64,000 nt of DNA, from contig JAAVTG010000552.1 in the NCBI GenBank assembly GCA_011947345.1, forward strand, positions 1-64,000. Direction: 5' to 3'. Below, piece after piece: positions 43,980-55,589 of the stretch; positions within the stretch are counted from its first letter, which is position 1; each line of letters opens with the position of its first letter. The translations under genes and the position numbers were made by a program. Source of the stretch: Phytophthora quininea (Eukaryota > Oomycota > Peronosporomycetes > Peronosporales > Peronosporaceae). The notes under the pieces are model-generated. The model worked only from the letters and a program-made list of their open reading frames with translations. It ran no database searches and was not told where the DNA came from.

Positions 43980-45744
43980 TTACTTACGGCCACCACGACC
44001 TCCACCACGACCTCCACCGCGACCACCACCGCGACCACCACCTCCACCGTTGCCGTTGTCGCGGTTGTACGGGGCAGGTTCAATGCCAGGCACGTTCAGG
44101 AGGTTCATCTTCTTCAGCGTCTTCTTCTCGAGCTTGGGCACCTCGTCCAGGCCGATCGAGTAGCTGTAGTCGGCGGCGAGTTTCACAAGCGCCTCGCTCT
44201 TGATCTTTAGAAACTTGGCCTTGGAGTTGTAGAAGCCAAGCCACGCCTGGTACGACTGCTGCGCCGACTTTTCCAGCTCCTTGTGCGCCTGCAGGTTCTC
44301 GATCGTCTTCAACGCGCGGGACTGAGACGGGTCCAGATCCTTCGCCGAGTGTTTCTTGCTCGCCTCAAGCGGCAGATCCTCCAACGAGTTTAGCATCACG
44401 GACTCAAAGTCCGCCAGAATGAGGACACCCTTGCCCTTCATACCAGCGCGAGCGGTACGTCCGAGGCGGTGAATGTACTGGTCACGGTCAGTCAGACCGA
44501 TCTGAAGCACGAGCGACACGTCCGGGTAGTCCACACCGCGCGCTGACACATCGGACGAGAACATGACCACCTTATTGCCTGTACGGAACGCTTCAGCCGT
44601 CTTGGTGCGCTGAGCTTGGCTCTTACGGGAGTGAATCTCCAGGATACCCGGGAAGCCTGCAGCGCTGAAGAGCTGCGCCATGAACCCGCCGCGCGAGCTG
44701 TAGGGAGGAACAGAATCACCTTGTACGCCGGCAGCTTCATGTGCGCAGTCAGCACGCGCTCCACCATGGGAACAATCTCCTCCAGCTTGATCACGACAAA
44801 CTCCTGCTCCGTCTGCACGTTCGTGTCAGCCTCATTCTCGTCGATAGTGTCCACAAACGCGTAGTCCGAGCGGAGAGCCACCTTCTTGAGCTCTTCGGTC
44901 GAGGCCGGCAGCGTTGCGCTAAAGAGCAGCGTCTGACGCTTTTTAGGCAGGTAGCTCATGATGCGCATGATGTCCGGACGGAAACCCATGTCAAGCAAGC
45001 GGTCTGCTTCGTCGAGAATCAGCACACTGGCGCCTCCGAGACGGTCCGCGATGCCGCCCGTGTTCGACTTCAAGTGGTCCACCAGCCGCCCAGGCGTGGC
45101 GATCAAAATGTCAATGGGCTCGTCCCTCTCCAGCACGCGCGCGTCCTTCTTGATGTTCTCTCCGCCGACAAAGCAGGCCACCTTGAGGTCATGGAACTTG
45201 GTGAGCTTCTTGGCCTCCGTCGCGATCTGCTGCGCCAGTTCGCGCGTGGGTGAGACCGCGAGTGTGGGGATCACTCCTTGCTGCCGTCCCTGCTCCACCA
45301 TGTTCTCAATGACCGGCAGCAGGAAGGCGATGGTCTTGCCATTGCCCGTCTTGGCCTTGGCCAGCACGTCTTTGCCGTCGCGGATCAACGGGAACGTCTC
45401 GTTCTGCACGTTGGTGAGTCGCTCGTACTTGAGGTCCTCGACGATAGCGCGCTTGGTCTTGGCGTGGATGTCCAGCGACGCGAATAAGACGTCCGACAGG
45501 TAGTCCAGGTTGGCTGCAGAGGTCGTCCGAGCAGCGGTAGGGGCTGGCGGTGGGGCCGTCTTGGCAACTGCAGGAGCTTCAGTCTTGGCCTGTCCGTTGC
45601 CGTCCGCGCTCTTGTTGTTGCCGTTGTTGCGTCGGCCGCCTCGACGCGCGCGCTTTTCTTCTGCTCGTCGTCGGGCTCTCCGCGCGCGTGGGCGGGCTGT
45701 TTGCGGCGCCAGTTCTGGCTGTTGCTGTTGTCTTGCGGAGCCAT
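43980..45744 (-). CDS. DEAD-box RNA helicase with glycine-rich RGG-type tail
   Basis: ATG 45744 gives MAPQDNSNSQNWRRKQPAHA, a low-complexity N-terminus, then the full helicase core: [93 protein letters not shown] and [15 protein letters not shown]. The C-terminal 25 residues are GGGRGGG-type repeats, an RNA-binding feature. There is no transit peptide, so it is probably nucleolar or cytosolic, unlike its paralogue upstream. Frame breaks lie near 45600 and near 44690 (at GCGCGCGG). Core identity with the 39831-41641 gene is high by eye, for example around the Q, DEAD and [13 protein letters not shown] segments. Confidence 0.92.
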
Positions 45745-45905
45745 CTTGGAAAGTGTCGCTGACGGTTGGCCAACGAACGGTTTTCTTTCTAGATCGGCGA
45801 ACTTTTTTCTAGATCGGTTGACGGTTTTCTTTCTAGATCGCTTCGGAATAAGTGGGCCATAATTTAACTGTCGGTTCACTTTAATTGTAGAACGAACCGA
45901 GAGCC

Positions 45906-47438
45906 ATGTCGACGCTCGCGGACTCGTTCTTGGAGGACCTGGACGAGCTCAGTGGGGGAGCAGCGACGAGGAGGAGACGCCTATCGAGTCCGCCACTGCA
46001 GAAGACGATGGAGATGAGAAGATGCCCGACGTTGGAGCCAAACGGAAGCGCCAGGACCTGGCGGAGGAGAAGACTGAGGACTTGGCCGAGTCGCTGCGCT
46101 CCAGCGTCAAGCAGCGCGGCGTGGCAGCCGTCGCGAGCCTCAAGCGCTCGCCCAAGTATCTAACGCACGTGCAGAAGATCCAGCAGTACGTGGATGCAGA
46201 CGATACAGCAGCTACCGGAGCCAAACCAAAGCCATTAGAAGAAGGCACTGCAGAGTACGAGCTGGTGGTGACGTCCAACGACCTGATGGTGCAGATCGAC
46301 GACGAGATTGAGGCTGTGCACCGCTTCATTGCCGAGATCTACGCGGCCAAGTTCCCGGAACTGGACTCGCTGGTGCCCAATGCTTTGGACTATGCCAAAG
46401 TGGTGCAAGCCATTGGCAACGAGATGGACTTGACGTTAGTGATGGAGCTGCCAAAGTTGCTGCCAAGCTCGGCAGTGATTGGGATTTCAGTGACGGGATC
46501 AGGAACAAGTGGGAAGCCGTTGGGACCGGAAGAACTAAAGACCTGCATGGAGGCGTGTGAGGAGCTCTTGTCGCTGGATAAGGACAAGAGCATGATCCTG
46601 CGCTTCGTGGAGAGCAGGATGAAATATTTGGCGCCGAACGTCTCACAGCTGGTGGGAACGCGCATTGCTGCGCAGCTGATTGGACTGGCCGGAGGTGTGG
46701 CCGAGCTAGCGCGTATCCCGTCGTGCAACTTGCAAGTACTGGGCCAGGAGAAGAAGGTGCTAAGTGGCTTTTCGTCGGCTGCTGCGCTCAAGCACACAGG
46801 GATCTTGTTCTACAGCGAACTCGTGCAAAATGTGCCTCCTACTTGCGAATGAAAGCTTGTCGAGCGGTGGCTGGCAAGTTGGCGCTTATGGCTCGTGTTG
46901 ACAGCCAGCCACATCAAAATGATACCGAAGGTCTCGTTGGTGCTCGGTTTCGAACTGAGCTGGTCGCGAAGATGGAGAAATGGCAGGAGCCGCAAAGGCC
47001 AAAAGCAAGAAGGCGCTGCCGATTCCTGACGAGAAGCCGCGTCGTAAACGTGGAGGCAAGCGCTACCGCAAGATCAAGGAGCGTCTGCAAATGACAGACG
47101 TACGCCGCGAAATCAACCGCCAGTCGTTCGCCACTGCTGATGAAGAATACGGAGACAACGCAATGGGGATTACTTCTGGTCGGCTAGGGCAGGAAGGATC
47201 GGGCAACCTACGTATCCTGCGCAAGAAGCAAAAGCAGTCTTCAAAGAAACTCCGAGCAGCCAATTTTGCTGCCAGCAGCAAACCTCCGCTTTCTGGTCTG
47301 GCGTCCAGCTTGGCATTTACGCCGGTGCAGGGCATTGAGCTCATGAACCCTGAAGCTGCAAAGGCTCGTGTGGCTGAGGCGAACAAGAAGTACTTCTCAG
47401 CTGCCAGTGGCTTTGTGAGCGTCGTCAAGAAGCCGTAA
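45906..47438 (+). CDS. PRPF31: Pre-mRNA splicing factor PRP31 (U4/U6.U5 snRNP)
   Basis: This protein bridges U4 snRNA/15.5K and U5 in the tri-snRNP. After an acidic start (MSTLADSFLEDLDELSGG), the NOSIC/Nop domain is clear: FIAEIYAAKFPELDSLVPNA, VRFVES-like MILRFVESRMKYLAPNVSQL, VGTRIAAQLIGLAGGVAELA and IPSCNLQVLGQEKK. It continues with LRMKACRAVAGKLALMARVD, a basic RRKRGGKRYRKIKERLQMTD block and the C-terminal AFTPVQGIELMNPEAAKARV and EANKKYFS. There are no introns. Breaks near 45955, 46845 and 47000 separate these in-register blocks and are attributed to sequence errors. Divergent from the DEAD-box gene with 161 bp between starts. Confidence 0.95.
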
Positions 47439-47553
47439 CTTCGACGGAGGAACGAGGTAAGAGAAGCGTTCAATTGTAGGGATTTCCCTCATTCAACGAG
47501 AAGTCACAATGTTTGCCTTGTTCTTTGCTGTGGCCCGAGGATATTCAGGTGTT

Positions 47554-48210
47554 TTATACGACAATGGTGTCGGTCAACTCTGCTCCGCGGATCTCAAATG
47601 TCATGATCGCTTCTGCTGGGAAATCCACAGTGAAGCTTGCGCTCTGACCGAAAACGATGTTAACTCTCCCAGGTCGATTGTTTTTGGCTGCGCTTCCCCA
47701 TGTTCAAGGCCACAACGACGAGCTCTTAGTTGGCTTTGTCGTAAGCAACGACGGCGAGTGGGTCTTGCACGGGTAGATTCAAATCGCCATGCCTGCACGA
47801 ATGTGACGCGAGTAGTGAGCCATCACATAATATTTGGGGTTGGCGCCGCCGATCCAGTTATCCCCGGGGTAGACTGAACGAGCCCCACCACACCGCTGTC
47901 AAGAGCTTGCCGATGGCATGTCCTCCGACGCCTTCATTGCGATCTCAGTGCCGCTATCATCGATGACGTTATTGCCGGAGCTGCCGAGATTGTAGCGTGC
48001 GACGTTAAACCCCAGCTCTGGAAGACTGTCTGGCGCTCCTTTTAAGGCCACCGCTGTCTTGTTCGTGAGCAGCAAGTCGGCGATGTCTTCGCGTTCGCCG
48101 AAGACGTTGGCCCACCAAGAAAGGGACGTGCCCCAACCTTCCCAACGCTCCAATAACGTGGCGATTGGTACCGTTCGAGTGCCGGCCGTGACGAGCGAGC
48201 ACTGAGTCAT
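47554..48210 (-). pseudogene. GH30 endo-1,6-beta-galactanase remnant with internal deletion
   Basis: Two ends of a GH30-type secreted galactanase lie next to each other on the reverse strand. The N-terminal part (48210-47899) reads RTVPIATLLERWEGWGTSLS and WANVFGEREDIADLLLTNKT, then PELGFNVARYNLGSSGNNVI, ending in a stop after DMPSASS. The C-terminal part (about 47870-47554) reads NWIGGANPKYYVMAHYSRHI, DPLAVVAYDKAN-stop-ELVVVALNM and FTVDFPAEAIMTFEIRGAEL. The catalytic core between them (by family length, roughly 250-300 residues with both acid residues) is missing, and stops and frame changes interrupt the rest. A hydrophobic stretch without ATG (KLVIVCTLPAILLFAG, about 48300-48345) may be the decayed signal peptide. 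Unlike the other broken genes here, this one has lost real sequence. Confidence 0.75.
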
Positions 48211-48472
48211 CGAAAGTGCTCACATCAACAACGAAGCAGTGAATGACCTGGCGGTGAACATCCCTGCTTCTTGCTTCTTTGGTGGCACTGCCTTACCCAG
48301 CGAATAGCAAGATAGCGGGAAGGGTGCAGACGATAACGAGCTTTATCAGACGGTGATACCTAGCAGGATGGGGAATTGCTCTTGCTGCCCGTAAACGTCT
48401 TTCAGTCCCTACAGATGCCGAGAAAGTGGTCAAGAAAATTGTCGTTCATTTATCACCCAGCCGTGTTCGGCG

Positions 48473-49388
48473 CTAGAGGAAATACTCCTCGTATTTCTGC
48501 TCGTAGATAATGCAGAACCGCCGGTCAGGGGTGCGACGAACGCGGTGCAGAGTACCGGGGATCCGGCCTTCCGTGGCGCGCTGCAGAGCCTTCCCACAGA
48601 ATAGGACGATCTCCTTGCCCGGAACGCAAACCTTCTCGGCCTTGAGCCATTGCTTGGAGTGCGGGTCGTACACATCCAGTCCTTCCACACTGGGCACAGG
48701 CTCCACCACGTAGAGACTCGGGTCCACATGCTCAAACACGTTCTCCGTTTCGGACTGCCCACTGCCTTGGATATTCGGGTAGTGCAGTCCGTAGCACACG
48801 GAAAAGTTCTCGTCGGGACGTGCATTGCTCGATGCAATGTCGTACCCGACCGTCAAGCTCAACGCGCGGTCGCAAATGCGTTCCATGCGGCGCTGCAGAG
48901 CCAGCCAGTGGTCTCTGAATTCTGGCGACGGCCACACCAGTCGCGACATATCGCCGCAGGCGACCTGGAAGCAGTCTCGCACACTGGTGTGCTCGTAGCC
49001 GCAGTACCACATGGGCGTCTTGTTCTCGTTGCGGTAGATGTGCTTGCTCGTGCAGCCGTTCTTCCAGTTGTCGTCGTCGCTGGTGAAGAAGGTCTCAAAG
49101 TCCTGCAGCACCTGGTCGTGGGTGCATTCCAGCGCCTCCCCAAGTCCGACAGCACCACGAACGAGTGGCGCTGCATCATCTCTAGGAACCGAGTCCGGTT
49201 CTTCCAGTTGAGCTCGCTGAGCTTGAGTCTCGGCACTTGCACGGCATTGGTTTCGGCGGTCTTGTCTGCTTGGTGCTTGGGCTGCTGCTGCTGCTTGTGC
49301 GCGTAGGTTTCGCAGCGGCAGGCTCCGGGACTTCGCCGGTTGCATTGAGACAGTAGTAACTCGCGCGCAGAGAGTAGTTGGTCGGCAT
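48473..49388 (-). CDS. 2OG-Fe(II) oxygenase, isopenicillin-N-synthase-like
   Basis: The start MPTNYSLRASYYCLNATGEV (ATG 49388) is followed by Ser- and Gln-rich sequence and a DIOX_N-like block (RLKLSELNWKNRTRFLEMMQ; HSFVVLSDLG). The oxygenase core carries the iron motif HVD (in NVFEHVDPSLYVVEP) and the distal His with the cosubstrate Arg in TLHRVRRTPDRRFCIIYEQK, near the C-terminus. A substrate cannot be inferred. Plant and fungal relatives act on small molecules, but a protein substrate is possible. Frame breaks lie near 49310 (an AAA run) and 49140. It is directly downstream of the GH30 remnant's 5' end, with no operon-like meaning. Confidence 0.75.
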
Positions 49389-49687
49389 GGCGATGTCTGC
49401 CAGGCAAGGAGCTGTCATGGCGGAGCTGGAAGTGCTGCACGAATGGCTGGACACGTCCATACGTGTCTTTACAGCATTGCTATGCGCCTCACGCTCTGGG
49501 CCAATCAGTGCACTGCAACAGCAGAGTTCAACCTTGCCTTTGACTGCTGGAGAACGCGTGATGCTCTTGATGAGACTGTCATTTGATAAGTTATGGCATC
49601 CTTCGAGGCTGTGGGCACGAGTGAAATGCAGAGCTACAGGGAAATTGCACGAACGCTAGCACGGGAAGAGGGCGAGACTGCCCTCTG

Positions 49688-50801
49688 TTAAACACGTGCG
49701 CGACTGGAGCTGGAGCTCTTTCGCACTGCGGTAGTCTTCGAGTTGGCTGCTCCAGACCACTGCGGGTCGGCGCGGAAGTCGAACAGGCGCGACTTGACCT
49801 GGTCCAGGCGGTTCTGCCACTCCAGCGACCGCGGTCTCCGCGCAGTCTTGCTGGAGACGTGCTTGGCCTTGTCGGCTGCCTCGTTGCGGCTACGCTCCTG
49901 CAACTGGCGACGACGCTCGAGGTTCATGGCCTTGGTGGCCGCAAAGCGCGGCGACTGGTTGTAGTTGAGGTACCGCGGCGCTGAGGTCGACTCCGAGCGG
50001 GCACGTGCACGTGGCGAGGAAATCTCAACTGGCGGTGCACTCCGAGCTGACGCGGAGAAGCGACGCGATGGCTTGGCAGCCGGTGGGGCGCTCACCGCAG
50101 TCAGTGAAGAGCGGCGGGGTTTTGCAATGGCCGAAAGTGCTTGGGTCGCGGTCTTGGATGAACGACGCGTCTTGGCAGACGTGTCCTTGGTAGGCATCGC
50201 TGGGGATTTACTCGCAATGGAAGCGCGGCGGTACGTTCGCGGTTGCACCAACTTGGATGCTACCGGTCGAGCGTTCTCCGGGAGTGAAGACCGACGAGTG
50301 TGGGTCGCGGGTTTGCCAGCTTAGTGTTGTCGTGGTTGACATCGCCGGTCGCTTGACGTAGGTCCGGCAGGAAGATGTCCAGCGAACTCAGCAAAGAGTC
50401 GAGGGACCCTGTGGACGCCGTGGAATACGCCGACGGACTGCGCGGCACCGTCGAACAGCAATTGGTAGAGCTGTAGATGGACTTGGTCGATTCGTCGCTG
50501 TCTCCTTCGTAGATGTCCACGGTCTTGACCGTAAGCGGCTGCGGCTTCTCGATCGAAATCGGCTCCATCTCGGGGTCGGCTCCAGCTTAAACATGGGCAC
50601 GGGCTCGGACTGCGCGCGCATGCGGCTCTTCCTCTGGTTCATCTTGTCGATCATCTCCTTGACGGCTGAATTGGGCGAGGAAGCGGGCGCTCTAGTGACC
50701 GGCTGGTTGTTCCCGGAGGCGTTGGCTCTGGCCATGAGCTCGAACCGCTCGATGAGCGTCTGCACTTTGGCCGAGCTGCTCGGCGCGCTCTCGTCGATCA
50801 T
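49688..50801 (-). CDS. Ser/Arg/Ala-rich basic protein, unknown function
   Basis: ATG 50801 starts MIDESAPSSSAKVQTLIERF, followed by KEMIDKMNQRKSRMRAQSEP. Ser/Thr-rich sequence (IYSSTNCCSTVPRSPSAYST), a short helix LDSLLSSLDIFLPDLRQATG and a long basic low-complexity part (PRRSSLTAVSAPPAAKPSRR) follow. Near the end is a helical basic segment (KAMNLERRRQLQERSRNEAA; SLEWQNRLDQVKSRLFDFRA). Frame breaks lie near 50585 and 50300. Composition resembles microtubule-associated or cytoskeletal proteins. No domain is recognised. Confidence 0.55.
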
Positions 50802-51595
50802 GGTTGTTGTCGTTGCTACTGTTACTGGTCTTATAACCGCGGGCTAAACTGTTTCCGACTCTCGCTGCGGTCTCCGCGTCCAAAGCAAAACTGGCAGGCG
50901 GCGAGAGCCGGCAGTCCCAGTGTCGAGCATGGCGCAGCCGTTCTTGGCGTCGCATCGGCTGGGCGGTTCCGGACTTCTGCCCCGCGAAACGCTTGGCTTG
51001 CAGCGTTTCGATCAATGAAGGAATCGGATTTTGGACCAATCCCAGCGCGCGACGTTTGAATTTGCAGGAAGGCGCGAAAAGCATGCGATACCGAGGATCC
51101 GCAAGGTGGTCACTTTCCACCACGGTTGCTGGGGCTGTACTTCACCGACGCTTTTGAGGTGGCGACGGCATTACAATTGCACTGGAAAGGTGGCCCGTGC
51201 AGCAGCGCGATCTTTGGGTGGGGTGCCATCCAATTTGGATGAGCGATTTGAAATGGATCCATCGGCGCAGAGCCTGGCCACGGTGATGACTTGCCCAGCG
51301 CATCGGAAATTTCAACTTCAGCCTCCTGAAAAAGGTGCTGAAGTCCGCACCAGAGCTCCATTTATCTGCGCGATACGCCGAGTCGGCAGGCTGCAGTGCA
51401 GCTACATGTCAGACCAAGTAAAGACGACAAACGGGCCGTTTCCCGGCAATTCTCCGCCTGAAAAAATGTGTGGTACTACTTCAGTTTCCGCTCAAATGTC
51501 ACATTAGTCGCCGATCTTAAAGCGGCGCGAGCACGTCAGCAAAAGACAACTTGTCCAGGTTGCCATCGTTACACAAGGAGAAGCTCAGCACTGGC
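50802..51595. other. Intergenic region, no supported gene
   Basis: Between the basic protein's start and the LRRC45 stop there are frames on both strands of up to about 150 codons. They start at non-ATG codons and have no recognisable motif or helix pattern. A reverse-strand frame running into the basic-protein gene could be its 5' leader or an upstream exon. Confidence 0.4.
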
Positions 51596-53752
51596 TCAGC
51601 TGGTGTCTTGCCTGGCCTCGGAGCGTTGCTGCCGGCGCGCTCTCTCCTTGCGGACCTGCTCCTGCACGAAACCGCTGAAGGATTCGGCCAGATCGTCAAT
51701 GCGCTTGTCATGCTCGTGCTGCTGCGCCGACAGCTCGCGCTCCAGCCGCAGCACGTGCTTCTCGAGAGCGGCGATCGCAGTCGTCTTCTCTTCAAACTGC
51801 TGGCGCTCTGCTCGGCAGCGCTCTTTGCAGCAGCAGTCAAGATCTAGCAGAGTGTTCAAAGCTCAACACACTGCAGTCTGATGAAGCAGAGAGGAGTTGC
51901 ACGCACCTGCACCCGCTCGTCGAAGGTCGCTTGCATCTGCGCCAGCCGGGCGTCTTGCTCCTCCAGGCGACGCACCTGCAGCTGCAGCTTCTCGTCGCAG
52001 CGCGCCTTCTCGCTCGTGGCCGCAACCAACAGGGCGTGCTTGTCTTGCACCGCTTTGCTCTGCACGTCCAACGCGTTCTGCAGCTCGCTGTGCTTGTCGT
52101 CGCTTGCCTGCTGCAGCGAAATGTGGTCCTGCCGCAGCTGGATGATGGTCTCCAAGTGCTTCTCCACCTCTCGCTCGAGATGCAGCCTCGCCTTCTTCAC
52201 TTCCGCTACCTGCGCCTCGACCGAGCCGACCGATCGTTGGATACGCTCTTGCACTTCGGCTTCCCACTGCTGCTTGAGCTCTCCCACAGCTTTCTCGTGG
52301 TCGATCTGCGATTGCAACAACTTGGCTTGCTGCGCCTCGTGCTTTTCCTTCAGCTCGCGCAGGTTGCGTTCGCTTGCTTCGAGCTGCGTGGACGTGTAGC
52401 TGAGTTGGGTCTGAATGGAACCTACGACCATATCGTGTTGCCGCTGGGCTGCCCCTAAAGCATTTTGGTGGTCCGACACGATCTTGGCTTCCTTGCGAGC
52501 ATATTCTTGTTGAGCGTCCTGGAGCTGCTTCTTCAGCTTCCCAATCTCCTCTTCTTGCGTCCTGATCACCAGGTAAAAGCGTTAGAAGACAGCCGATACA
52601 CACTGTTGACCTCTACATTTCGTACCTCGAGGCGAGACCCACTCGGTGCACTTCGTTATCCAATGCAAACTTGGCATCTTCCAACCGTGAAATCTGCTTG
52701 TCCTTCTGCTCGACCTCTTTGCCATGCAGTACTTCGATATGACTCATTTTCTCTCGAAGCACTCCATTCTCCCGCTCAAGAGCAGTGCGCGACGCCCGAT
52801 ACTCCTCAAACTCAAGTTTCTTGCGGTTCTCGAGCTCATCTAGTTGCATTCGCAGCTCGTGGAGATCGCGTTTTGCGTCGATCTCTCGCTGTTGGTATCG
52901 AGCACGCTCCTCTTTGGCCATCTCGGCCTCTTTTCGCGTCTGCTGCAGCTGCATCTCCAGCTCTTCTGCCTTCTCCAGCATTTTCTGTCGCTCTCTTTTG
53001 GACACGTCGATTTCCGTTTCCATTTCCTCCTTCTCTGCGAGCATCTGCAGCAGTAGCTGGTCGTCTGCAAACGACTTTGCTTTGCCGTTGTTTGCTTCGC
53101 CTTCATCCGGCTGGCAGGACGCATCGACCGGTGGCTTCTCTAAAAACGCGCGATTCCTCGCCAGTAGCACTTCGATCTCGTCGACGTGCTTCAAGCTGCT
53201 GTTGTTGCCCATGAGCTCCAGCGATACCAGCGAGTGATTTGCCTGCAGAGCTTCGCGGAAGGCCAAGACGCCTGCATTCCCCACCTCGTTCCAGCGCAGA
53301 TCCAGTTGACGCAGCGTGCGGTTCGAACGCAGAGCCTTCGCCAACGACTTGGCCCCCTCCGGTCCGATGTTGTTGTTGCGCAAGTCCAGCGTGACCAGAC
53401 GAGTGTCGACTTCCAGTGCACCAGCGAGAGCGTCCACGCCTTGATCTAGCAAGCCGACGTTGTTCCACTCCAGACAGATCGCTGCAATGTTGTGTGCGGA
53501 TCGAAGCAGCGCCGCCAGAGCCTTTGCAGCTCCCGCTTCGAAGCAGTTGCCACGGAGATCGAGCTTGGTCGGGACGGTCGCCAGGCGAGCCATCTCCAAG
53601 ATCTCGGCGAACTTGTCGTCCCCCAAGTACGAGTTGCTGTAGTCCAGCATCGAGTCGACGGGCTTGCAAGCCAGCACGACCGGCGCGGGGTGTACTCGTG
53701 CAGCAGCATTGGCGCCCTCGGCTGCATGCTCTCGCTTGGGCGGGACCATCAT
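51596..53752 (-). CDS. LRRC45: LRRC45-like leucine-rich-repeat coiled-coil protein
   Basis: From ATG 53752, after a disordered lead, ribonuclease-inhibitor-type LRRs occupy about residues 40-200: TKLDLRGNCFEAGAAKALAA, AAICLEWNNVGLLDQGVDAL, LVTLDLRNNNIGPEGAKSLA, RQLDLRWNEVGNAGVLAFRE and SLELMGNNSSLKHVDEIEVL. A long coiled coil follows to the end, across introns at about 52570-52620 and 51847-51905. It finishes in ESFSGFVQEQVRKERARRQQ. LRR head plus long coiled coil is the layout of LRRC45, a centrosome-linker and ciliary transition-zone protein. The frame is continuous within each exon, so this is one of the better preserved models in the window. Confidence 0.85.
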
Positions 53753-54396
53753 TTCCAACACGACTCTTCAAGATCCAAGCACTTCAACTCGACAACTGGC
53801 GACGACGACGACATGACACCCAGGTGGCGGTATTGCAGCCTCCAGCAGGACTCCTGCCAGGAGAGACTGTGATGGTCAGCTGTCCTGACGTTCGACTCCA
53901 TCCATTCGATCCAGTACTACGATTCCCAGTCCGCTACTGGAGACTTCACCACAGGCTCGACTCGCATTTTGTGGCGGCTAGCGGTCGGCTCGGCAGATTT
54001 TGCTAGGCGAGCCTTGCAAAGCGAGACGGTCGCTGCAAATAGTGATGTGAAACGCGCACGACAACGTGCTTTGTGTGGAGATCACCCAAGCATCCCACTT
54101 GCACCGGTAAAGCTCGTGCTGTTTGTCCTGCTGGTAAACGAGATGTCTCTCGACCTGGTGGTGCTGTCGTGCTGCAGAGTTCTGCGCCTTCTTCGCGCTG
54201 ATAACATTGCAAACCGCACAGCTGGGATGACATCGATCAATCCATGTACAAACCAGGCCGCTGGCCACGACATCTGCCGTTCCGGGCTATACCGACGTTA
54301 CTGGGAATCCGCTCGTATAATTAGCAGGGGGTGGCGGCCTCCGTCGGCTCACTTTTCCACTTGCACAGTTGGTGGCAACATCCCAAACGTTTTATC
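53753..54396. other. Intergenic region between LRRC45 and kinase, no supported gene
   Basis: About 640 bp lie between divergent starts. Small frames on both strands have no motif. One forward frame (containing LLPGETVMVSCPDVRLHPFD, to a stop near 54006) is protein-like but lacks an ATG at its start. It probably holds the two promoters. Confidence 0.4.
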
Positions 54397-55454
54397 ATGG
54401 CCCCGGTCACCAAGTTGTCCATGAAGCTGCGATCGCGCATGCAGGAAAGTCTTGGAGGCATCCAATGCGTGGATCTGGTGGAGTGTCCTTCTTCCCGTCG
54501 GCTTCTTGTCGACAAGCACACGCTCATGACCTGCTCCACCTCGGAAGGTCGAGCTGCCAGTGCTGCTGCTCTGCACGAATTGGACCTGCATCTATCGCTT
54601 CGGGACGCCGACAACGTTGTCAAGTTAGGCGGCCACTCTCTTGAAGGAGAGCGACTCCACCTTCTGCACGAGTACTGCTCCTGCGGTGACCTGCTGGAGG
54701 TCATGCAGCAGGAACTTCGACAACAATCGGCAGGTCTCCCGCCTCACAACGCCAAAGTGACGACTACCACCGACGCCGGTAGACGACACCTCTTCACAAG
54801 TATTCTGCGTGGAATGCAGCAGCTTCACATCGCCGGAATCGCGCACTTGGACTTGTCGCCGGAGAACGTCTTCGTGTCGGAGTCGGGGTTGCGAAAGTCG
54901 GTGATCTGGGGCATGCTCAGAGGTTCCAGCACAACCGACCAAGCGTTCGTGTCGAACAAGTCGCCAAGGAAGTGTACGCAGCACCGGAGCTGCTTCGTTC
55001 CAAACAAGTCGAGGATGCTCGAAAAGCCGACGCCTGGTCGCTGGGCATTATCCTCTGGACAATGTGCACCGAGCGACCGCTAGTACGTCGCGCGGCAGTG
55101 GACGACTCGATGTTCCGACGGATGGTCAAAAGCGGCACGGCGTGGACTCTCCAGGAGACTGGACTGCTCTCGCAGATGCCGACGTCGCTTGTCGATTTAT
55201 TGGTTGGGCTGCTGCAAGTCGACCCTGAAGCGAGACTGTCGGTGGAAGCTGCACTGCAGCACCCGTGGGTGACCCAAACGACCAAGCCGCAGGTATCTCG
55301 CCGGAAAACCATCGCCGACGCGTTCAAGAAGAAGAGCGAGGAGATGATGATGAAGCGCCGCTCAGGCGACAAGAAGGGTCGAAGCCGTACAGCTAGCGCT
55401 GAGATCGCATTGGAATCGACCCGCATTACCTTGACGTCCAGAACTCGCGCGTAG
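54397..55454 (+). CDS. Atypical CAMK-like Ser/Thr protein kinase
   Basis: The start MAPVTKLSMKLRSRMQESLG leads to a poorly conserved N-lobe: no Gly-rich loop is visible and the ATP-anchoring Lys is uncertain (perhaps in RRLLVDKHTL). The C-lobe is clear: LFTSILRGMQQLHIAGIAHL, catalytic loop HLDLSPENV (HLD instead of HRD), DLG instead of DFG, EVYAAPELL for APE, DAWSLGIILWTMCTERPL, and the final helix with PEARLSVEAALQHPWVTQ. The tail is basic. A frame break near 54885 in GGGG is repaired by one extra G, restoring VAKVGDLGHAQRF. Catalytic Asp residues are present, so activity is possible but the N-lobe is odd. It lies only 135 bp upstream of the AK9-like gene. Confidence 0.78.
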
Positions 55455-55589
55455 AAGAAGTAAATACCGACAGCTAGATCGCTAAACCCTGTTTATAAAG
55501 CGCAAAAGCTGTAACCAACTACTTGGATTCCCAAGCCGTCGCGACTGCTTGTTGTATCGGTCTCCACGCTGGACAAGATCTGGCCGAAA

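Noticed and set aside
43980..44050. Short tandem repeat as a possible minisatellite
   Set aside because: It is the in-frame GGRGGG tail of the DEAD-box helicase.
47509..47877. Forward frame with a hydrophobic start that could pass for a secreted protein
   Set aside because: It is antisense to the GH30 C-terminal remnant, which gives a much better explanation of the sequence.
51031..51507. 159-codon forward frame between two reverse-strand genes
   Set aside because: Begins at TTG, has no recognisable pattern, and could not be linked to any exon.
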